Positions 45,855 to 52,580 of a DNA stretch of 64,000 nt are shown here, one piece after another. Origin of the DNA: Prevotellaceae bacterium HUN156 (GTDB taxonomy: Bacteria; Bacteroidota; Bacteroidia; Bacteroidales; Bacteroidaceae); the NCBI GenBank assembly GCA_900119285.1, contig FPIT01000004.1, positions 186,001 to 250,000 on the forward strand, written 5' to 3'. Position 1 is the stretch's first letter; each line of letters begins with the position of its first letter. Below the pieces are notes generated by a model. The model was not told the origin of the DNA. It did no database searches and worked only from the letters and a program-made list of their open reading frames with translations. A program made the position numbers and the translations under genes.

Positions 45855-46511
45855 ATGGAAAAAGACTCTTTATTGATTCTCAGTGGTGGCGTAGATTCTG
45901 TCACCTTGTTGTATGATGAGCAGGAGCGCATTGCGTTAGCCGTATCATTTGACTACGGAAGTAACCACAACGCCAAGGAGATTCCTTTTGCACGCTTGCA
46001 TTGCGAGCGCTTGGGTATCAAACACATCGTTATTCCTTTGGATTTTATGAGTAAGTATTTCAAGAGCTCACTGTTGGAGGGTGCTGATGCTATTCCCGAG
46101 GGTCACTACGAAGACAAGAATATGAAGTCTACCGTGGTACCTTTCCGCAATGGCATCATGCTGTCTATCGCTGTAGGTATTGCTGAGAGCCACGAACTGA
46201 AATATGTGATGATGGCCAATCATGGTGGCGACCATGCCATCTATCCCGACTGTCGTCCAGAGTTCGTAAGTGCTTTCGATGCTGCTGCTGCAGTAGGCAC
46301 TTATGTTAATGTACATCTTCACTCTCCCTATACCACTTTGACCAAGGCAGACATCGCCCGCAAAGGCAAGGAGCTGGGCATAGACTATAGTGAGACGTGG
46401 AGTTGCTACAAAGGTGGTGAGCACCATTGCGGCAAGTGTGGTACCTGCGTAGAGCGACGCGAAGCCTTTGCACTGGCAGGAATAAAAGACACCACGATAT
46501 ACGAAGAATAA
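45855..46511 (+). CDS. queC: 7-cyano-7-deazaguanine synthase
   Basis: 218 residues. PP-loop LSGGVDSVTLL near 9 and zinc site in CYKGGEHHCGKCGTC near 188-202 (Cys-Cys-Cys-Cys). It makes preQ0 from CDG, ammonia and ATP, ahead of QueF. QueD and QueE are not in the window. It is separated from queF by 10 kb, so the pathway genes are dispersed. A terminator follows. Confidence 0.96.
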   Translation: MEKDSLLILSGGVDSVTLLYDEQERIALAVSFDYGSNHNAKEIPFARLHCERLGIKHIVIPLDFMSKYFKSSLLEGADAIPEGHYEDKNMKSTVVPFRNGIMLSIAVGIAESHELKYVMMANHGGDHAIYPDCRPEFVSAFDAAAAVGTYVNVHLHSPYTTLTKADIARKGKELGIDYSETWSCYKGGEHHCGKCGTCVERREAFALAGIKDTTIYEE

Positions 46512-46517
46512 AAAGTG

Positions 46518-46547
46518 AAGCCCCCGTCCGGAGGGCTTTCTTTTTAT
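46518..46547 (+). terminator. Terminator of queC
   Basis: AAGCCCCCGTCCGGAGGGCTT folds on its AAGCCC/GGGCTT arms and is followed by TTCTTTTT. Confidence 0.65.
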
Positions 46548-46568
46548 ATCTTGTGGGCTTTCTTTATT

Positions 46569-47975
46569 TTATCCAAACAGCGCTCTCAGTGCTTCTTCTA
46601 CCTTTCTTACGGGTACCAACTCTATCTTATACTTCTTGCGGTCTAAGCCAGAGAGATTGTACTTTGGAATGATGATATGCTGGAAGCCGAGCTTCTCGGC
46701 TTCACTGATGCGTTGCTCAATACGAGCCACAGGGCGCACCTCGCCAGAGAGACCCACCTCGCCAGCCATACACCAGCCTTCTTCTATCGGTGTGTCTACA
46801 TTGCTACTCAATACGGCAGCTATCACACTCAGGTCCATCGCCATATCCGTAACGCGCAGTCCTCCCGCAATATTCAGAAAGACATCCTTTTGCATCAGCT
46901 TGAAGCCTACTCGTTTCTCTAATACAGCCAACAACATATTCAAGCGGCGCTGGTCGAAACCTGTGGCAGAGCGCTGAGGAGTACCATAGGCGGCACTGCT
47001 CACAAGGGCCTGTGTCTCTACTAAGAAAGGACGCACCCCCTCAATGGCACTTGAGATAGCCACACCCGAGAGTCCGTCGTGATTATCCGTAAGCAACAGC
47101 TCTGAGGGATTAGACACTTGTCGTAATCCCGTTTGCTGCATCTCGTAGATGCCTAACTCAGACGTAGAGCCGAAGCGGTTTTTGATGCTGCGCAGAATGC
47201 GATACATATAGTGCTGGTCGCCTTCAAACTGGATAACGGTATCTACGATATGTTCCAAAATCTTCGGACCAGCCAGTGTTCCCTCTTTCGTGATGTGACC
47301 AATCAGAATAACGGGCACACCGCTCGTCTTGGCAAAGCGCAATAGGGCAGAGGCACACTCTCGAACTTGGGCGATACTGCCTGCCGACGACTCCACATCC
47401 TCCGTAGAGATAGTCTGTATAGAGTCTATTACCACCAATTCTGGTTGCACCTCTTTGATATGGTCGAAGATGGCTTCTAGCGAGTTCTCGCAAAGAATGA
47501 GGAAGTTATCGTCAACGGGGGAACCGCTGACAGCAAGACGCTCTGCCCTCATCTTCAACTGATGAGCGCTCTCCTCACCGCTGACATACAATACCTTCTT
47601 ATCCGTAAGGCTGAGCATTGTTTGAAGAGACAATGTAGATTTACCGATGCCAGGCTCACCACCCAGCAATACAATGCTGCCAGGCACCAATCCGCCACCC
47701 AGCACACGGTTCAGCTCTTGGTCGTGCATATCGATGCGTGGATCGTCGTGCGACGAGATATCCTTCAGTCGCAACACCTTTGCAGTGTCGCGTCCTCTGT
47801 CGGAAATGCCACCGCTACCACTAAAAGCCCCACGTCCTTTGGATATGGGTTGGGGTGAGGTCTTAATCTCCTTAAACGTGTTCCACTGGCCACACGCCGG
47901 ACATTTGCCTATCCACTTAGCTGATTCCTGTCCGCAGTTCTCGCAGACATACATTGTCTTTTCTTTGTTTGCCAT
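46569..47975 (-). CDS. radA: DNA repair ATPase RadA
   Basis: 468 residues. N-terminal zinc finger with CENCG and CPACGQW near 6-32, RecA-like core with GGEPGIGKST near 97, KNRFGS near 265 and a C-terminal Lon-protease-like domain (about 290-460; GVRPFLVETQALVS). RadA helps process recombination intermediates. The ATG at 47975 is used; the longer frame begins at TTG inside the promoter. The region beyond its promoter is the noncoding mosaic. Confidence 0.96.
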   Translation of the reverse strand: MANKEKTMYVCENCGQESAKWIGKCPACGQWNTFKEIKTSPQPISKGRGAFSGSGGISDRGRDTAKVLRLKDISSHDDPRIDMHDQELNRVLGGGLVPGSIVLLGGEPGIGKSTLSLQTMLSLTDKKVLYVSGEESAHQLKMRAERLAVSGSPVDDNFLILCENSLEAIFDHIKEVQPELVVIDSIQTISTEDVESSAGSIAQVRECASALLRFAKTSGVPVILIGHITKEGTLAGPKILEHIVDTVIQFEGDQHYMYRILRSIKNRFGSTSELGIYEMQQTGLRQVSNPSELLLTDNHDGLSGVAISSAIEGVRPFLVETQALVSSAAYGTPQRSATGFDQRRLNMLLAVLEKRVGFKLMQKDVFLNIAGGLRVTDMAMDLSVIAAVLSSNVDTPIEEGWCMAGEVGLSGEVRPVARIEQRISEAEKLGFQHIIIPKYNLSGLDRKKYKIELVPVRKVEEALRALFG

Positions 47976-47984
47976 AATTGCAGA

Positions 47985-47992
47985 CAAAGGTA
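47985..47992 (-). promoter_or_regulatory. -7 box TACCTTTG for radA
   Basis: Minus-strand ATTACCTTTGTCTGC, 10 nt before ATG 47975. Confidence 0.6.
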
Positions 47993-48131
47993 ATCATTAT
48001 TTCTCAATTATCCGTTGCCTTCGCCAATTATTTTTGAGCCACGCTATTCTTCGGCAAAATAGTTTTTGCGTAAAAACATGTAACCTTCTACCATGACTGC
48101 CCTCAAATGCCGATGTACAAAGGCTTTGAGT

Positions 48132-48160
48132 CATGTTAATAGTTTGCCAACTATTAACAT
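48132..48160. repeat. Palindrome A, first copy
   Basis: Arms ATGTTAATAGTT and AACTATTAACAT around TGCC. The copy at 48303 is its exact reverse complement, including the loop (GGCA). Confidence 0.85.
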
Positions 48161-48302
48161 ACTCCTAACCTTCTTCACAAAATAGATTCCGAAAAGGACG
48201 AAAAAAACAAAAAGGACGAAAATTTTATTATAAAATTCTGTTTTCGGATTTTTCGATATTTTGGGGCATTTTCGGAACCCCCAATTTTCAAGTATAGTAG
48301 AA

Positions 48303-48334
48303 GCATGTTAATAGTTGGCAAACTATTAACATGC
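48303..48334. repeat. Palindrome A, inverted second copy
   Basis: Fourteen-base arms GCATGTTAATAGTT and AACTATTAACATGC around GGCA; reverse complement of 48133-48160 over its core. Confidence 0.85.
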
Positions 48335-48460
48335 CTGAAATGCCCTACACATCGTGGTTTGAAGGGTGTCGGGTTAGAAGGTTAATAGTTTTTGCGAAAA
48401 CCTTTATAAGAATACATGATTCCTTTACGAGTTCGTGAGAAATACAGCTAAGTCAGCGCT

Positions 48461-48496
48461 GAATACAGCTAACTGCTGCGCAAGATAGCTGTATTC
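48461..48496. repeat. Hairpin GAATACAGCTA
   Basis: Eleven-base perfect arms GAATACAGCTA and TAGCTGTATTC with a 14-nt loop. A partial copy (AATACAGCTA) lies just before at 48441. Confidence 0.75.
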
Positions 48497-48657
48497 GCAC
48501 TCCAATAGTGCCACTTTAGGAGGTCAATAGTTACTGTATAGGACCTCAATAGTTATTGTATTGCGATGCTAAAGTGCCACTATCGCGAACCCTTGATTTG
48601 TTTGCAGCCTATATCCGATGAGTTTGCACGCTGAATTCGATGCGAATTATGCGTAAA

Positions 48658-48753
48658 TTCGAAGGGTTTGCAGGCTGAATTCAAATAGTTTGACGGCATT
48701 ATTCGAGGAGAATAATGCCGTCAAACCCTTCGAATAATGCCGTCAAACTATTT
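48658..48753. repeat. Nested inverted repeats with three copies of GAATAATGCCGTCAAAC
   Basis: A 24-bp perfect inverted repeat (48683-48706 and 48730-48753, core TTTGACGGCATTATTCGA) has between its arms a further copy GAATAATGCCGTCAAAC. A second pair, TTCGAAGGGTTTG (48658-48670) and CAAACCCTTCGAA (48722-48734), interlocks with it, so two alternative folds are possible. Confidence 0.85.
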
Positions 48754-48801
48754 ATGCTCTTTTTCGTTGACTCATTTCTTGCTTGTTTCAAATTATTGTT
48801 G

Positions 48802-48809
48802 TATATTTG
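48802..48809 (+). promoter_or_regulatory. -7 box TATATTTG for the DUF4160/DUF2442 pair
   Basis: GTATATTTGCAACG, 26 nt before the ATG at 48835. Confidence 0.5.
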
Positions 48810-48834
48810 CAACGAGAAACAATAAGAAAGAAAT

Positions 48835-49086
48835 ATGAGTCCTGTCTTTAGAAGAGAGAATGAGTATACGTTCAAAATATACTCCAATGAGGAGGAACGT
48901 TTACATATTCATGTTATTCATGAAAGGTGTGAAGCTAAATATTGGCTTGAACCAGAGATTGAGTTAGCAAGAAATACAGGGTTCTCAGAACATGAGTTGA
49001 ATAAAATTAAAAAACTGGTAGAGAAGTATGGAGACAAATTTAAAGAACAATTCCGTCGACACGTTGGTAAGCGTATTGATGATTAA
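48835..49086 (+). CDS. DUF4160 protein (toxin-antitoxin-like pair, first gene)
   Basis: 83 residues. It fits DUF4160 along its length: FKIYSNEEERLHIHVIHE near 13, EAKYWLEP near 35 and TGFSEHELNKIKKLVE near 47. Proteins of this family commonly sit next to a DUF2442 partner, as here, and such pairs are suspected toxin-antitoxin modules; no toxin activity is shown by sequence. The last 8 nt overlap the partner's ATG. Confidence 0.85.
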   Translation: MSPVFRRENEYTFKIYSNEEERLHIHVIHERCEAKYWLEPEIELARNTGFSEHELNKIKKLVEKYGDKFKEQFRRHVGKRIDD

Positions 49087-49318
49087 TGCTCAGGGTATCA
49101 TGCTCTCCGTTCAGGGACATGACTACTTCCTATCGTATAATCGTATCCCTTGGATGCAGGATGCGCCAATCCGCAGTGTGCTTAATGTCCAGATGTCAGG
49201 AGCTGAAGCTATCGAGTGGCCAGACCTTGACGTAGACCTTGAAATAGACAGTCTTCGTCATCCCGAACGCTATCCGCTTCTTATCAAGCGTAATGAGTTG
49301 GACTTTGTAAAAGCATAA
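49079..49318 (+). CDS. DUF2442 protein (toxin-antitoxin-like pair, second gene)
   Basis: About 79 residues from ATG 49079 (MINAQGIMLSVQGHDYFLSY); a start at 49028 would add 17 residues inside the first gene and is less likely. DYFLSYNRIPWMQDAP and IEWPDLDVDLEIDSL match the DUF2442 pattern of an acidic wPdLDxd motif. It overlaps the DUF4160 gene by 8 nt, so translation is coupled. Confidence 0.82.
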   Translation: MINAQGIMLSVQGHDYFLSYNRIPWMQDAPIRSVLNVQMSGAEAIEWPDLDVDLEIDSLRHPERYPLLIKRNELDFVKA

Positions 49319-49604
49319 TTGATTAACAATATAATGTAGAACATAAAACTAACTGCCTATGGGGTGAGATTAACTTACAAGGACATATAGGATGAATATC
49401 CACTTTTAGATTCTTGTCTCGCTAATATCGCCAAATATTTGAGACAATCAAGAACGAAAGATGGAGTTCACGCTGAATGGCGTGGGCTTTTACTCGTTTA
49501 GATTGTTAGGCGTTTGGCGACGCTTGGGAGACGTAGACGAAGTAAATTGTCCACGTTTTTTTGTATATATTGAAATAATATTATTAACTTAAAACTATTA
49601 AAAT
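49319..49604. other. 286-bp gap without a gene
   Basis: No reading frame is supported. An imperfect hairpin joins TTCTTGTCTC with GAGACAATCAAGAA, and GGCGTTTGGCGACGC and GGAGACGTAGACG words follow. An AT-rich stretch of 45 nt before the next ATG may hold its promoter. Confidence 0.5.
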
Positions 49605-50204
49605 ATGGCACGACATCATATTAGAGACAACGACGGAAACTTACATATTTGCGATGACGAAGAGTATGAGAAATACAAATCAAAAAAAGGCTGTTTCAGT
49701 TTATTTGGTTATTTATTCTTAGGTTTATTAATTTTGGCTGTTTATATTGAAGATAAAAAGAAAACAGATGATTCGAAAACAGAAGAGGTTATCAATGTGG
49801 ATACTCAAAAGACAAACGTTGAAGACAACAATAGAACTGACAAGAATATCTTTACTAATTCAAACAATCAGTCTGAAGAAATGGAGGATATAGAGTCTGA
49901 GCCCCCATTAGATATAAACGTAGAAACTACAATAGACCCAAGTAATACAAATAACACGATTCAAGGACCAACTCATCATAAATCGAATTCTGGAGGTTAT
50001 GAGGAATCATACCCTGAGAAGTCAAACCTACGAGAGATGAGAATTACCAGCACAAAAGACGGAAAGGTGAGGATGGTAATGGAAGATAATCATAAAACGA
50101 ATTATGATAATAATGAAGAATCATACTCTGATGATTCAAAACTACGAAAGCTAAGAATCACGAGTTCAGAAGATGGAAAGACAAAGGTCGTAATGGAAGA
50201 ATAA
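49605..50204 (+). CDS. Small membrane-anchored protein with a duplicated C-terminal repeat
   Basis: 199 residues. A short N-terminal head (MARHHIRDNDGNLHICDDEE) precedes one membrane helix (about 33-50, FGYLFLGLLILAVYI), a charged low-complexity stalk and two copies of a roughly 33-residue unit: EESYPEKSNLREMRITSTKD followed by GKVRMVMED, then EESYSDDSKLRKLRITSSED followed by GKTKVVMEE. Base composition is more AT-rich than in the surroundings, suggesting later arrival. No family recognised. The next gene begins 19 nt later. Confidence 0.75.
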   Translation: MARHHIRDNDGNLHICDDEEYEKYKSKKGCFSLFGYLFLGLLILAVYIEDKKKTDDSKTEEVINVDTQKTNVEDNNRTDKNIFTNSNNQSEEMEDIESEPPLDINVETTIDPSNTNNTIQGPTHHKSNSGGYEESYPEKSNLREMRITSTKDGKVRMVMEDNHKTNYDNNEESYSDDSKLRKLRITSSEDGKTKVVMEE

Positions 50205-50222
50205 AAACAAAACACTTGCGAT

Positions 50223-50831
50223 ATGAAACATGTTACTTTTAAACCATGGATAGGTGAAAATTATCAAACTGGTGGTATCTTCGCAAAAAAGATACTAGTT
50301 ATTGGAGAAAGTTTCTACTGTTCTGAGGAGGAAGCTGTAGAAACATTAACGGATAAAGTCGTTTCCGACTATCTTGCAATCAGGAATGGAGAGCCTCGTG
50401 ATAATAATGGTGGATGGACTAATACTTATTTAAAATTTGAACGTTCACTGAAAGGCAATGAGACTACTCCTGAGGATAGTCTGAAAATATGGAATTCTAT
50501 TGCATTCTATAATTATCTTCAAGTTCCAATGTCTGGAGCTAGAGAATCAGGTTCCATAATAGACTATAAAAATGCAGAGGAAGCGTTTTTTGAAGTAATT
50601 AATGAATTGCACCCTGATTTAATCATCGTGTGGGGCGTGGGTAAGTTATTTAATAATCTGCCTAATGATAATTGGAAATGGGGAGAGCCATTGGAGTTCG
50701 ATGGATGGCCTGTAAAGAATGGCTATTATCAATTAAAGAATGGCAAAGAAGTTCGCTGTATAGCTGTATATCATCCATCTACTGGTTATCAATGGGATTG
50801 GTGGAACAAAGTTATAGAGAGTCTATTATAA
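50223..50831 (+). CDS. Uracil-DNA-glycosylase-fold-like protein, uncertain
   Basis: 202 residues, soluble. Order of motifs KILVIGESFYC near 22, WNSIAFYNYLQV near 90, HPDLIIVWGVGKLF near 137 and CIAVYHPSTGYQW near 180 resembles the uracil-DNA glycosylase superfamily (GE-, N- and HPS-motifs). The active-site Asp or Asn of that family cannot be placed with confidence, so DNA repair is not claimed. AT-rich like its upstream neighbour, with which it probably forms one transcript. Confidence 0.75.
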   Translation: MKHVTFKPWIGENYQTGGIFAKKILVIGESFYCSEEEAVETLTDKVVSDYLAIRNGEPRDNNGGWTNTYLKFERSLKGNETTPEDSLKIWNSIAFYNYLQVPMSGARESGSIIDYKNAEEAFFEVINELHPDLIIVWGVGKLFNNLPNDNWKWGEPLEFDGWPVKNGYYQLKNGKEVRCIAVYHPSTGYQWDWWNKVIESLL

Positions 50832-50914
50832 TCTAAGTTGTAAAAAACTAAAAAATAGTGAGTGTAATGTAAACTGTGTTCTACTGCTTCTATTGTAGGA
50901 TGACACATTTTACT

Positions 50915-51217
50915 TTACACTCTTTTGATGATATAGATTCCATCTTTTTCTATTTGGCTCATGAGGAAACTATCCATGTTGCGATGGGTGCGAATAACAT
51001 CCACATTACAGCCAAGTAACTCCTCAAGATATTGTTTTAGACCTATCAGTTGAAACATGTCGGCAGGCATCTCTACGCAGACGTCAACATCGCTTGATTC
51101 TCTTTGCTGATTACGAGCAAGAGAACCAAACAAGCGAAGTGAGCGAACATCGAATTGACTAACGATATACTCTGAACTTGCCTTAATCTTGTCTATGCAT
51201 TTCTGTCTGTCTAACAT
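50915..51217 (-). CDS. MNT-type nucleotidyltransferase, orphan
   Basis: About 100 residues from MLDRQKC (51217); an ATG 6 nt earlier is also possible. FGSLARNQQRESSDVDV near 28 is the GSxARG-DxD metal site of minimal nucleotidyltransferases. These usually act as antitoxins that adenylylate a HEPN RNase encoded next to them; no HEPN gene is present, and the neighbour on the same strand side is the 90-bp repeat array. Either a lost partner or a stand-alone enzyme. A TATCTTTG box lies just before the start. Confidence 0.85.
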   Translation of the reverse strand: MLDRQKCIDKIKASSEYIVSQFDVRSLRLFGSLARNQQRESSDVDVCVEMPADMFQLIGLKQYLEELLGCNVDVIRTHRNMDSFLMSQIEKDGIYIIKRV

Positions 51218-51226
51218 TTTCATTGG

Positions 51227-51234
51227 CAAAGATA
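51227..51234 (-). promoter_or_regulatory. -7 box TATCTTTG for the nucleotidyltransferase
   Basis: Minus-strand GCTATCTTTGCC, with TTG 21 nt upstream. Start of transcription falls at or near the ATG. Confidence 0.55.
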
Positions 51235-51298
51235 GCAAGAATATCATAAACTTCCCAATGTTCAACATATTATTTTTATAGAGCCTTCATCTAGAAAT

Positions 51299-51630
51299 GG
51301 AAATAAAAACAAAAAAATGTATTTTGTTTTGTATTTCTCTCGGTTTGCACTATCTCTGAGCTAAAGCTCGAAAATAGGCTGCACCTCGGAAATAAAAACA
51401 AAAAAAGTGTATTTTGTTTTGTATTTCTCTCGGTTTGCACTATCTCTGAGCTAAAGCTCGAAAATAGGCTGCACCTCGGAAATAAAAACAAAAAAAATGT
51501 ATTTTGTTTTGTATTTCTCTCGGTTTGCACTATCTCTGAGCTAAAGCTCGAAAATAGGCTGCACCTCGGAAATAAAAACAAAAAAAGTGTATTTTGTTTT
51601 GTATTTCTCTCGGTTTGCACTATCTTTGCA
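51299..51630 (+). repeat. Tandem array of a 90-bp unit carrying a promoter
   Basis: 3.7 copies of an 89-90 bp unit (starts at 51299, 51388, 51478, 51568). Each has TTTTGTATTTCTCTCGG, TTTGCAC, the hairpin word GAGCTAAAGCTC and CTGCACCTCGG. The -7 position reads TATCTCTG in copies one to three (51351, 51441, 51531) but TATCTTTG in the last. Copies otherwise differ by one or two bases, so the array is recent. The minus-strand frame through it is a repeat artefact. Confidence 0.95.
51598..51628 (+). promoter_or_regulatory. Complete promoter of the substrate-binding lipoprotein
   Basis: TTTG at 51598-51601, 19-nt spacer, TATCTTTG at 51621-51628; the ATG at 51637 leaves almost no leader. It lies in the last repeat copy. 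Confidence 0.8.
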
Positions 51631-51636
51631 GTCAAT

Positions 51637-52557
51637 ATGAGAAAACTGATTTCTATCATCGCTGCCTTGCTGTTGCTGATGGCTTGCGGACAAAGTTACG
51701 AAGAGACAAAGCGCCTCTCTCGCGAACAACGACTGGAGGCATGGCGCAAGGATTCGGCAGCACTGAAGGTTGCTGTATTGCCTACGCTGGACTGTCTGCC
51801 CTTGTTCGTGGCTCAGCACTATCAACTTTTTGATACGCTGAATGGTGGCGTGCGACTGAAGTTCTATCATTCGCAGATAGACTGTGATACGGCAATAGAA
51901 CGCGGAAGAGTGGAGGGCGCTATCTCTGACTTGGTAAGAGCAATGCGCATCAACAATCGTGGTATGAAGTTGCGCTATGTGTCTGCAACCAATGCTTATT
52001 GGCAGTTGGTGACTAATCGTAATACTCGTATCAAACAGTTGAAGCAGTTGGATGATAAGATGGTGGCGATGACTCGCTACTCTGCTACTGACATGCTGAC
52101 TGATGTGGCTGTTGACTCTGCTAAGTTACAGGAAGAACGCGTGTTTAAGGTACAGATAAATGACCTCGGAGTGCGTATGCAGATGCTGCAGAACAATGAG
52201 ATGGATGCGCTCTGGTTTACAGAACCGCAGGCTACGATGGCTCGCATGATGAGACATCCGGTAGTATTAGACTCTCGTGATAAGGACTTGCGAATGGGCG
52301 TACTCGTATTCCGTGAAAAGGAGATGCGTCGCCATGAGCGTGACAAGCAGCTGAAGCTGTTCATCAAAGCCTACAATCAGGCTTGTGACTCTATCAATAA
52401 GTATGGTATTGCTCATTATCGTAATATTGTCGTGGAGCGTTGCAAGATTAAATCGCAGATTGTTGACTCACTGCCTAAAGAATATAAATACTTCCATGCC
52501 GTAGGACCTCGTCCACAGGATGTATCTGCAGCTGAACAATGGCTGAATAAACATTGA
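51637..52557 (+). CDS. ABC-type substrate-binding lipoprotein (NMT1/SsuA-like)
   Basis: 306 residues. MRKLISIIAALLLLMAC is a lipoprotein signal (Cys17). The mature part is a type II periplasmic-binding fold: LKVAVLPTLDCLPLFVAQHY near 44, EGAISDLVRAMRINNRG near 92 and DALWFTEPQATMARMM near 190. It would capture a small nitrogen- or sulphur-containing ligand. No permease or ATPase lies beside it. A TPR gene follows after 23 nt. Confidence 0.87.
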   Translation: MRKLISIIAALLLLMACGQSYEETKRLSREQRLEAWRKDSAALKVAVLPTLDCLPLFVAQHYQLFDTLNGGVRLKFYHSQIDCDTAIERGRVEGAISDLVRAMRINNRGMKLRYVSATNAYWQLVTNRNTRIKQLKQLDDKMVAMTRYSATDMLTDVAVDSAKLQEERVFKVQINDLGVRMQMLQNNEMDALWFTEPQATMARMMRHPVVLDSRDKDLRMGVLVFREKEMRRHERDKQLKLFIKAYNQACDSINKYGIAHYRNIVVERCKIKSQIVDSLPKEYKYFHAVGPRPQDVSAAEQWLNKH

Positions 52558-52580
52558 ACGTTGAAAATTAGACGAGAGTA

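Larger units (their letters stand above)
48000..48790. other. Noncoding palindrome mosaic
   Basis: About 790 bp with no credible reading frame. It is built of short words repeated in both orientations: TTAATAGTTTGCCAACTATT, GAATACAGCTA, AATAGTTACTGTAT, AAAGTGCCACTAT, GCTGAATTC, TTCGAAGGGTTTG and GAATAATGCCGTCAAAC. Many form hairpins, listed separately. A Cys-rich or tRNA-like structure is not seen. It may be a set of decayed mobile words or one or more structured RNAs. Confidence 0.7.

Noticed and set aside
48000..48790. tRNA or integron attachment sites in the mosaic
   Set aside because: No cloverleaf, no TTCGAATCC T-loop and no integrase gene.
51299..51630. CRISPR-like array
   Set aside because: Units are contiguous 90-bp copies without spacers, and no cas gene is near.
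51291..51659. 122-codon minus-strand frame with a repeating IVQTERNTKQNT unit
   Set aside because: The translation simply reflects the 90-bp DNA repeat; no start signal or family.
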